64,000 bases of DNA, taken from positions 62,001-126,000 of the forward strand of contig CALFYL010000126.1 in assembly GCA_937952135.1 (NCBI GenBank), written 5' to 3'. The translations under genes were made by a program, and so were the position numbers. The notes beneath the pieces are model-generated. The model saw nothing but the letters and a program-made list of their open reading frames with translations. It had not been told where the DNA came from and did not search any database. Below are positions 9,701 through 16,722 of the stretch, piece after piece (position 1 is the first letter of the stretch; each line of letters begins with the position of its first letter). This DNA is from an uncultured Planctomycetia bacterium (lineage in GTDB: Bacteria > Planctomycetota > UBA1135 > GCA-002686595).

Positions 9701-9806
9701 GGATCGGCAGGCTCGCGATCGAGCGCCAGCCCACCAGGACCAGCACCAGGTTCACCACCACGGCGAGGACCGGGTGCTTGATGAAAACGTCAGTGATCGA
9801 ACGCAT
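6705..9806 (-). CDS. RND multidrug efflux pump, AcrB/MexF-like inner-membrane subunit
   Basis: A proton-driven inner-membrane antiporter of the hydrophobe/amphiphile efflux family; 1033 residues is the normal length. It opens MRSITDVFIKHPVLAVVVNL. The proton-relay Asp pair is in GLVVDDAIVVVEN (about residue 402) and the lysine in LISKNGILIVEF (about residue 914). Two large periplasmic loops contain the porter and docking domains. It lies 14 bases after the adaptor gene and overlaps the lipoprotein gene, completing adaptor-pump-channel. Substrate cannot be read from sequence. Expression is probably controlled by the TetR regulator encoded at 11244. Confidence 0.95.
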   Translation of the reverse strand: MRSITDVFIKHPVLAVVVNLVLVLVGWRSIASLPIQQYPQIESSSVIITTVYTGASAETVRGFLTTPIERAVSAIGGVDHIESTSRSGVSTVTIHLELDHSTTTALAEVNARLQQVRSELPSEAEPPLIEVQRADRPYATFYLSFTSSERGVAEVTDWLARTIQPQLATLKGVQRVTNNEGGRPIAMRVWIDPDKLAAVGLAPGDVYAALQRNNYLAAVGQTKGNLVQVSLLADTDLRTVEDFERLIVAQNDGALVRLSDVARVELGAEEANLVAKYNGAESVYLGVWPLVGANEIDVANGLRAEMERLEPTLPADIEMRLVWDGTVFMRDALEEISKTLLETILIVGVVVFLFLGSVRTALVPLIAMPVSLIGTAAVMSLLGFSLNLLTILAIVLSVGLVVDDAIVVVENVARHVRLGKSRTQGALVAARELFGPIVAMTITLAAVYAPIGFQGGLTGSLFLEFAITLAVAVLMSGFVAVTLSPVMSAHAVRPGGQEGWLTRQVNRGFDALSRVYVRVLDGALAIRWTIVVAALAIMAAAYPLYEQSRRELAPVEDQSHISLFFDAAPDATIEAVDRDSLAVVDAVNSFPENRFMWSLVANWGGFGGFVASDWRTRERSTQELYGDLYGAVSQAPGVRVFPRLDPPLPTPGQYDVELVLQSDAPLEEMLETAMAVVGAGRQSGKFLYVDTDLKIDRPQAKVVIDREKVADLGLDLASVGRELGTLLGGGYVNRFNYFDRSYKVIPQIGDEGRATVGPLLDLKIKSPSGELVPVSSFTSIESTTVPRTLNRFQQRNAVKIFGGVQPGVTKEEGLAVLEAAALAVAGPGVHLDHAGESRQIRREGSALVVTLGFALVLVYLVLSAQFKSFRDPFIVLAGSAPLAISGALVFTYLDLTTINVYSQVGLITLVGLISKNGILIVEFANTLQEQGLSKVAALREASATRLRPVLMTSAATIFGHFPLVLVTGPGAEARNSIGIVLVAGMAVGTLFTLLVVPVFYSLIAAEHRAEEPEEEFEVPARARAQARPAMELV

Positions 9807-9820
9807 GTGCGGGGTCCTCG

Positions 9821-10990
9821 TTACTGGCCGCCCGCGGGCGCGTCGACGGTGGTGGTGGCGGATGCCGGAGCGGGCGCGGACTGCGTCTCGGCGAGCGCGA
9901 CGAGCATGCCCTCCATGAGCTTGAAGGAACCCGAGGCGGCGACGAGTTCGCCGTCCTCCAGGCCTTCGCGGATCACGACCTCGTCGCCGAGCATCGGTCC
10001 GCTCTCGACGCGCCGCTGCTGGGCGCGCAGTTCGCCGTTCTCGCCCTTCGCGATCACGAACACGTGCTCGCCCGCAGGACCCTTGCGAAGCGCTGAGACG
10101 GGCACCACGGTCACAGGCGCCGGCTCGCCGACCGGCACGCGCACGCGCACCGATCCGCCGGGCGCGGGATGCAGCGGCCCTTCGAGGCGCGCGCGCAACA
10201 TCGCGTTGCGCGTGCGCGGGTCGATCTGCGCGTCGAGCGCCACGATCTCCGCCTTCGCGGCCGGCGCATCGGTCGCGACGAACACGTCGACGTGCTGGCC
10301 CACCGCGAGCGCGCTCGCGACGTGCTGCGCCACCTGGAAGTCGATGTGCACGGCTTCGTCGACGCCTTGCAAGCTGGTGAGCAAGCTGCCGGCTTCGAGG
10401 TACTGCCCGACGTGCACGTCGCTGAGCCCGACGTGCGCGCGGAACGGAGCGCGGACGACCTTGCGGTCGATCAGCGCGCGGATCCGCAGCACCTCCGCGT
10501 TGGCGACGTCGAACTCGGCTTTCGCGCGGTCGACGTCGGCCTCCGACGCGCCCTGGCTCTCCGCCGCGCGCTTCACCCGGCCGAGCAGCGTGTCCGAGAG
10601 GCGAACACGGGCCTCGGCGGCGGCGAGCTCGGCCTCCTCGACGGTGACGTCGAGTGCGACGAGCAGTTCGCCCTCCTCGACGATCGCGCCGCTCTCGAGG
10701 TGGATCTCGCGCACCGAACCGGGCAGCTCGTTGCGCAGTGTCACCGAGCGAAGCGCGCGGACGGTGCCGATCGCCGTGCTGGTGCGAACGTGCTCGCTGG
10801 CGCGCGCCGGCACGGCGTTCACGATCGACACCATCTCGGGCTGGCTCGCCGCGATCGCAGCGGACTCGGCGCGCGCGCTGCGCTTGAAGTTGACGAGCCA
10901 GAAGCCGCCGCCGGCGACGCCGGCGAGAAGCAGGAGTGAGGCGAGGGAGCGTCCGAAAAGGGAACGCTGGGAGGTCGAAGTGGGCGTCAT
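9821..10990 (-). CDS. RND efflux periplasmic adaptor (membrane fusion protein)
   Basis: Bridges the RND pump and the outer-membrane channel. It has 389 residues from the ATG at 10988-10990. A signal-anchor (about residues 10-30, LFGRSLASLLLLAGVAGGG) is followed by a split lipoyl domain (TAIGTVRALRSVTLRNELPG and VRAPFRAHVGLSDVHVGQYL), a helical hairpin between them, and beta-barrel and membrane-proximal domains. It is the first gene of the efflux operon. The start was chosen because the upstream in-frame extension lies over the operator/promoter region and has no signal-like character. A TAGAC-type operator lies 47 bases upstream. Confidence 0.92.
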   Translation of the reverse strand: MTPTSTSQRSLFGRSLASLLLLAGVAGGGFWLVNFKRSARAESAAIAASQPEMVSIVNAVPARASEHVRTSTAIGTVRALRSVTLRNELPGSVREIHLESGAIVEEGELLVALDVTVEEAELAAAEARVRLSDTLLGRVKRAAESQGASEADVDRAKAEFDVANAEVLRIRALIDRKVVRAPFRAHVGLSDVHVGQYLEAGSLLTSLQGVDEAVHIDFQVAQHVASALAVGQHVDVFVATDAPAAKAEIVALDAQIDPRTRNAMLRARLEGPLHPAPGGSVRVRVPVGEPAPVTVVPVSALRKGPAGEHVFVIAKGENGELRAQQRRVESGPMLGDEVVIREGLEDGELVAASGSFKLMEGMLVALAETQSAPAPASATTTVDAPAGGQ

Positions 10991-11037
10991 GGTCGCGTTG
11001 TGGAAGTCGGTCGTAGGAGGTGGTTGGATGCGTGGCG

Positions 11038-11052
11038 TAGACCAGTCGTCTC
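11038..11052 (-). promoter_or_regulatory. Operator-like inverted repeat upstream of the efflux operon
   Basis: TAGACCAGTCGTCTC matches 13 of 15 positions of the site in front of the tetR gene (11924-11938). The core is TAGAC, five bases, GTCT. It lies 47 bases before the adaptor start. A TTGTGT on the minus strand (11062-11067) could be the -35 box, which would put the operator over the -10 region. The match is seen; repression by the adjacent TetR protein is inferred. Confidence 0.6.
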
Positions 11053-11243
11053 CGCAGGGCGACACAAAGTGGCGTGCGGAGGCGGCGGCGAGCGCCATTT
11101 GGAGGTGAGAAAGGCTGCGGCGGCCTCCGAGCAGGCCGGGCAGCGCGTCGCCGGCGACAGGACGCAGCGGCGAGGGGCTTCTTACGCCCCGTTCGGCAAT
11201 TCAGGTGACAACGAAGGCGTCAGCGAGTCCCGCGGGAAGAGCC

Positions 11244-11912
11244 TCAGCGCGCCGGGTGCAACAGGCTGTCGAACACGAAGGCGAGGAAGTCGTCGAGCGG
11301 CTGCAGGCTGCGGTCGATCTGCATGCGGATCGCGGCGCCTTCCCACATCATGACGAGCACGTTCGCGAGCCGGTCCGCGTCGTGCGCACGGTCGATCTCG
11401 CCCGCCGCCTGACCCTCGCGGATCACTTGCGCGATGATCGCACTCCACTGTTGGTAGACGCACTTGACGGCCGCGTGCACCGGTTCGCTCAAAGTCGCGG
11501 TTTCCAGCGCCAATTTGGGGATGATGCACTCCACGGTCGCGCCGCTCGAGGCGCACTCCTCGCGCGTCTCCTCGAAGATCGCGCGCAGCCGCTGGACGCT
11601 GGTGCGCTTGCGGTCGCCGAGGTGCTTGCGCAGCGACTCGAGGTACTCGTCGCGCGCCTTCTCGATCAGCGCCACGCCGAACTCCTCCTTCGAACCGAAG
11701 TAGTGGTAGAAGGAACCCTTCGGCACGCCGGCGCGCAGGAGGATCTCGTTGAGCCCCGAGCCGTTGAAGCCCTTGGCGCCGATCACTTCGGCGCCGGCCT
11801 CGAGGATCCGATCGCGCGTGTCGTGCTCGCGGGGCAGCGCTTCCCTGGGGCTGGTCTCCCTGGGATTGGCTTCCCTGGGCGGGGGTTGGAAAGGACGGGG
11901 GCCGGGCTGCAT
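11244..11912 (-). CDS. TetR/AcrR-family transcriptional regulator
   Basis: A 222-residue one-component repressor. The N-terminal helix-turn-helix spans about residues 32-80: TRDRILEAGAEVIGAKGFNG, then LNEILLRAGVPKGSFYHYF with the recognition helix, and the usual FGSKEEF. The helical C-terminal ligand domain contains two Cys (ECASS, VECII) that could sense electrophiles, as in NemR-type regulators; that is speculation. The first 31 residues are an unusual tail containing four PRExx repeats. The gene is upstream of, and codirectional with, the RND operon. The same operator-like sequence lies in its own promoter and before the efflux operon, so it probably represses both. Confidence 0.9.
   Translation of the reverse strand: MQPGPRPFQPPPREANPRETSPREALPREHDTRDRILEAGAEVIGAKGFNGSGLNEILLRAGVPKGSFYHYFGSKEEFGVALIEKARDEYLESLRKHLGDRKRTSVQRLRAIFEETREECASSGATVECIIPKLALETATLSEPVHAAVKCVYQQWSAIIAQVIREGQAAGEIDRAHDADRLANVLVMMWEGAAIRMQIDRSLQPLDDFLAFVFDSLLHPAR
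11820..11879 (-). repeat. Four 15-base tandem repeats inside the tetR N-terminus
   Basis: Residues 12-31 of the TetR protein read as four pentapeptides (PREAN, PRETS, PREAL, PREHD), encoded by four imperfect 15-base units around TTCCCTGGG on the plus strand. The repeat lies before the DNA-binding domain and stays in frame. It looks like a minisatellite expansion by slippage. Confidence 0.8.
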
Positions 11913-11919
11913 GGCGCGA

Positions 11920-11949
11920 AGATTAGACCGGTCGTCTAGTGGCCGTCAA
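11920..11949 (-). promoter_or_regulatory. tetR promoter with embedded operator
   Basis: On the minus strand, TTGACG (11944-11949), an 18-base spacer and TAATCT (11920-11925) form a near-consensus promoter. The inverted repeat TAGACCGGTCGTCTA (11924-11938) fills the spacer and overlaps the -10 box, the classic layout for autorepression. The expected start point is 1-2 bases from the ATG at 11912, so the mRNA should be leaderless. Confidence 0.72.
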
Positions 11950-12433
11950 GGGGCCGCGAGGAAACAAGCGCGACATCTTTTGACCGGGTCGCCGGGCTCG
12001 GAAGGGATTGCCGACGCGCCGCCCCGCGCCGCCCGCGAGTCGGCGCGGGGTTCGAGCCGAGCCCCTGGTGCGTCGCTGAGTCTCGCTTCGCACGCCGTGC
12101 CGGGCTCGGCGGCGAAGCGAAGCGTTTCACGACGCGAGGCGACAAAGGAAGCGCGCCACGGCGCGAAGGCGCCGGCGAGTGTGCACCTTGCTGCAGCGAG
12201 TCATCGTCGAGCGATCCGTCGAGCGCGTGGATGGAGCGACGCGCCGAGCGATGCGTCGAGATGGTTACGCGCGCAAGCCGTGAAACTCGTGTAGTCGCGC
12301 AGCGAGGGCGCCCAAGTGGCGGGTCCAAGGGTTAGATTCCGCGTTCGCCTCGCTTTTCGTGCGCGAAGTGCGCTGCTGCGACCTCCGCCTCCACCTGCCT
12401 GCGCAACCCAGGACGAGACCCCACCGGACGCCC
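11950..12433. other. Intergenic stretch between tetR and moxR
   Basis: About 480 bases between divergent transcription units. I find no convincing open frame or structured RNA. It holds two near-identical 16-base direct repeats, CGAGCGATCCGTCGAG (12208-12223) and CGAGCGATGCGTCGAG (12245-12260), 37 bases apart. TTAGAT at 12332-12337 could be a -10 box for the moxR cluster, but no good -35 box precedes it. Confidence 0.4.
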
Positions 12434-13453
<1,020 letters not shown>

Positions 13454-13587
13454 CTCGCCGAACTCCTGAAATCCCCAGCCCCGGGTCGCGTCGATCCGCT
13501 GCGCACGCGAACCCGGCTCCGGCGCCGGGCGGCGTTCCGCGACGGAGCTAGCCCGAACCGCACCGAGCCAGAAACACCCTCCCCACC

Positions 13588-14499
13588 GTGGCCGAAACCG
13601 CGTCTCCCAGCCTCGACCCGAAGGTGCTCGACCGCCTGGAAGGCCTCGAGCTCGTCGCGCGCACGGTGGTCGAAGGCATGCTGTCGGGGCGGCACCGCTC
13701 GCCGCTGCGCGGCAGCTCGGCGGAGTTTGCGCAGCACCGTCAGTACGTCGCGGGCGATGAGTTGCGGCGGCTCGACTGGAAGGTGTACGCGCGCAACGAC
13801 CGCCTGGTCGTGAAGGAGATGTTCGAGGAGACCACGCTCTCCTGCCATCTGCTCGTCGACGCGAGCGAGTCGATGGCCTTCCGCTCGCTGAACTGGAGCA
13901 AGTTCGACTACGCGCGCTGGTGCGCCGCCGCGCTCGCGCACCTCGTCATCGGTTCGCGCGACACCGCGGGGCTCGTCCTGTTCGACGACCGCGAGCGCGT
14001 GAAGGTCCCGCCCGCGAGCGGAATTCCGCAGGAGCACGCGATCCTCGACGCGCTCGGCTCCGCCACGCCGACCGGCCCGACCGGTGTTGGCGCCGTGCTG
14101 AAGTGGCTCGGCGGCCGGCTGCGTCGACGCGGCATCGTGGTGGTGTTCTCGGACTTCTTCGACGACATCGACGCCATCGCCGAGGGGCTGCGTTCCCTCG
14201 TGCACGGCGGCCACGAGCCGATCGTCGTGCAGTTGGTCGATCCCCTCGAGCTGACGCTGGAGATCGGGCACCTCGCGCGCTTCGACGGGCTGGAGAACGC
14301 AGGGCAGCTGAAGGTCGACCCGCGCGCCATCCGCACGGCCTACATCGAGGAGATTCGGCGCCACAACCATCAGCTCGCGCGCGCCGCGAGCAGCGTGGGC
14401 GTCGACTTCCTCCAGCTGAACACGTCCGAATCGCTGGAAGCCGCGCTGTCGAGCTACCTCGCGCACCGCAGCGCCCGCAACCGCGGAGGTCGGATCTAG
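13588..14499 (+). CDS. DUF58 domain protein with vWA-like fold
   Basis: A 303-residue cytoplasmic protein. The DUF58 core is QYVAGDELRRLDWKVYARND (residues 52-71). It is followed by a MIDAS-like D91-A-S93-E-S95 (LLVDASESMAF) and a second strand GIVVVFSDFFDD. DUF58 proteins are regular partners of MoxR ATPases; their biochemical role is not established. The start is GTG at 13588, 134 bases after moxR. It ends directly against the GTG of the BatA-like gene, with GGAGGT at 14485-14490 inside its 3' end serving that next gene. Confidence 0.92.
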   Translation: MAETASPSLDPKVLDRLEGLELVARTVVEGMLSGRHRSPLRGSSAEFAQHRQYVAGDELRRLDWKVYARNDRLVVKEMFEETTLSCHLLVDASESMAFRSLNWSKFDYARWCAAALAHLVIGSRDTAGLVLFDDRERVKVPPASGIPQEHAILDALGSATPTGPTGVGAVLKWLGGRLRRRGIVVVFSDFFDDIDAIAEGLRSLVHGGHEPIVVQLVDPLELTLEIGHLARFDGLENAGQLKVDPRAIRTAYIEEIRRHNHQLARAASSVGVDFLQLNTSESLEAALSSYLAHRSARNRGGRI

Positions 14500-16722
14500 G
14501 TGTTCTCCGGTTTCGTCAACCCGGCGCTGGTGGCGGGGCTCGCGCTCGCGAGCGTGCCGCTCATCATCCACCTGCTCAACCGGCAGCGTTTCCGCCCCAT
14601 GCCCTGGGCCGCGATGCGCTTCGTGCTCGCGGCGTACAAGAAGACGCGGCGCCGCGCGAACCTGGAGAATCTGCTCCTTCTGCTGCTGCGCATGGCCGCC
14701 GTGGCGCTGCTGGCGCTCGCCGTCGCGCGCCCGTTCCTCGGCGAACGCTCGCCGCTCGCTCAGCTGGCGCAATCGCGCCGCGATGTGGTGCTCGTGCTCG
14801 ACCTCTCGGGATCCACCGGATACCGCACCGGGGTGCGAAGCGTGCACGAGGACATCGTCGAGCGCGCGCGGACCATCCTGCTCGAGCTCGACGCCGGCCG
14901 CGACGACCGCGTGCGCTTGATCGCCGCGGGCGCGGCGCCGCGGCTGCTGTCCTGGCGCCGTCCCGACGAAGCGCTCAGCATGCTCGCCTCGCTTTCGGGG
15001 CCCGACGACGAGACGCTCGACCTCGCGGCGGCGCTGGGCGAAGTGGCGCGTCTCGCGGAAGAGGATGCGGCGCAAGCGGGAGCGAGCGCGCTCGAGATCC
15101 GGCTGCTCACCGACCTTCAGCGCGGAAGCTTCGAGGCCGCTCCGGTCGCGGACGGCCCCGCGCGCGCGCCGGCGGTGCTCGAGCAGCTCGACCGGCTCGC
15201 CGCGCTCGACTTGAAGGTCTGGGTCGAGGATCTCGGACCGAGCGAGGCGACGCCGCCGAATCTCTCGGTCGCCGCCATCGAACCGGTGGGCGAGATCCTG
15301 CCCGGCGGCACGGTCGAGATCGCGGTCGACGTCCAGAACCACGGCGCGGCCGCGCGCAGCGGCGTGCGCGTCTGGCTCACCCTCGACGCCGACCAGCGAC
15401 TCCCCTTCCGCACCCTCGATGTGCCCGCGCGCGGCGTGGCTCGCGCGGTGTTCGCGACGAGCTTCCAGGAGGCCGGACCGCGCGTGCTGACCGCGCGCAT
15501 CGATGCCGACCGCCTCACGATCGACGACACCCGCGCGCGGGTGATCGACGTTCCCGCGACGGTCGACGTCCTGCTCGTGAACGGCGAGAGCGCCGTCGAG
15601 ATCGAGCGCGACGAGGTCGGCTACCTGCACTCGGTGCTCGATCCCCTCGGCGGCGACGAGGTGCTCGGCGCCGGCACGCTGCCGCCCTTCGCCGCGCGCG
15701 TGATCGCACCGCACGAACTCGGCGCCTCCGAGCTCGATCTCGCGGCGTTCGACGTGATCGTGATCGCGAACGTCGACGGGCTCTCGGCTGCGAACGTCGC
15801 TTCGCTCGAGCGCTGGACCGCCGCCGGCGGCGCCCTGATCTTCACGCTGGGCCGCAAGGTCGAGCCCACCGCGTTCAACCTGCGTCTGCACCGCCCCGAC
15901 GGAAGCGGACTGTCCCCGGCCGAGCTGCTCTCGCGCGTCTCGATCGCGCGCCGCGACGGCTACTTCCGCGTGCGCGAATTCGAAGCGACGCACCCGGCGC
16001 TCAGCTTCTTCGGCGACGAGCGTTGGAAGCCGCTGCTCACCGAAGCGCCCAACTACGAGTTCTTCCGCTCGCGGCCCGACGAGAACGCTCGGGTGCTCGC
16101 GCGCTTCGACGACGACGGGGCGAGCGCGCTGCTCATCGAGAAACGCTACGACCGCGGCCGCGTGTACTTGTGGTCGACGAGCATCGACCCGGAGTGGAGC
16201 CGGATCCCCGAGTCGCCGCGCACGTTCGTGCCGCTCGTGCACGAGTGGCTGCGCCACGCCGCGCGCGCGACGCCTCCGCCGCGCAACGTCGCGGTCGGGG
16301 CGCCGCTGATCGCCGAAGTGCGCGCCTTCCCGCGGAACCCGACGCTCGTTTCGCCCGACGGTACGCGCCGCTCGCTCGACGTCGAGCCGCGCGTCGAAGG
16401 TCCGGGCTTGTGGAGCCTCTCGGTGCTCGGCGCCACGCCGCGCGCCGGCGCGTACCAGCTCGCGCTCGAGGGCGCGCAGCCGGAACTGTTCGCCGTGGGG
16501 CTCGATCCGCTCGAGAGCGATCTCGACCGGCTCGCGCCCGCGGAGTTGTCGGGGCTCCACCGCGCCCTGGCGCTCGCGTCCGACGCCGAACGCGACGCCG
16601 AGGATGCGCCCGCGCCGACGCAGGGTGAGATCTGGCGCTTGCTGGCGTGGATGTGCTTCGCGGCGCTCTGCGGTGAAACTCTGTGGGCCGCGTGGGTCGG
16701 CCGAAGTCGGAGGAGCGCGTGA
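14500..16722 (+). CDS. BatA-like membrane protein with vWA domain
   Basis: A 740-residue membrane protein. The N-terminal BatA/aerotolerance-type segment has two membrane helices (about 8-26 and 56-80) separated by the conserved LLNRQRFRPMPWAAMRFVL. A vWA domain begins at about residue 95 with a complete MIDAS D101-L-S103-G-S105. A Cys-free beta-rich region and GATase-like alpha/beta segments follow at about 345-600, then a C-terminal membrane helix near 715-735. It starts with GTG directly after the DUF58 stop; GGAGGT lies 9 bases upstream. It overlaps the next gene by 4 bases. Bat proteins have been linked to oxygen tolerance in some bacteria, but that name should not be taken as function here. 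Confidence 0.88.
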   Translation: MFSGFVNPALVAGLALASVPLIIHLLNRQRFRPMPWAAMRFVLAAYKKTRRRANLENLLLLLLRMAAVALLALAVARPFLGERSPLAQLAQSRRDVVLVLDLSGSTGYRTGVRSVHEDIVERARTILLELDAGRDDRVRLIAAGAAPRLLSWRRPDEALSMLASLSGPDDETLDLAAALGEVARLAEEDAAQAGASALEIRLLTDLQRGSFEAAPVADGPARAPAVLEQLDRLAALDLKVWVEDLGPSEATPPNLSVAAIEPVGEILPGGTVEIAVDVQNHGAAARSGVRVWLTLDADQRLPFRTLDVPARGVARAVFATSFQEAGPRVLTARIDADRLTIDDTRARVIDVPATVDVLLVNGESAVEIERDEVGYLHSVLDPLGGDEVLGAGTLPPFAARVIAPHELGASELDLAAFDVIVIANVDGLSAANVASLERWTAAGGALIFTLGRKVEPTAFNLRLHRPDGSGLSPAELLSRVSIARRDGYFRVREFEATHPALSFFGDERWKPLLTEAPNYEFFRSRPDENARVLARFDDDGASALLIEKRYDRGRVYLWSTSIDPEWSRIPESPRTFVPLVHEWLRHAARATPPPRNVAVGAPLIAEVRAFPRNPTLVSPDGTRRSLDVEPRVEGPGLWSLSVLGATPRAGAYQLALEGAQPELFAVGLDPLESDLDRLAPAELSGLHRALALASDAERDAEDAPAPTQGEIWRLLAWMCFAALCGETLWAAWVGRSRRSA

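Noticed and set aside
6690..11108. A 1472-codon open frame on the plus strand
   Set aside because: Antisense to the RND efflux operon; its translation is charged low-complexity sequence with no family motif, as expected from opposite-strand frames in GC-rich codons.
11980..12010. GGAAGG motif resembling SRP RNA helix 8
   Set aside because: The surrounding bases do not match the conserved SRP asymmetric loop, and no long hairpin encloses it.
12046..12065. tRNA T-loop-like GGTTCGAGCC
   Set aside because: The flanking bases do not form a T-stem, and no acceptor stem or anticodon arm fits around it.
11936..12328. Possible 130-residue minus-strand gene in the tetR-moxR gap
   Set aside because: Arg/Ser-rich sequence with no motif, no ribosome site, and it runs through the tetR promoter; not supportable.
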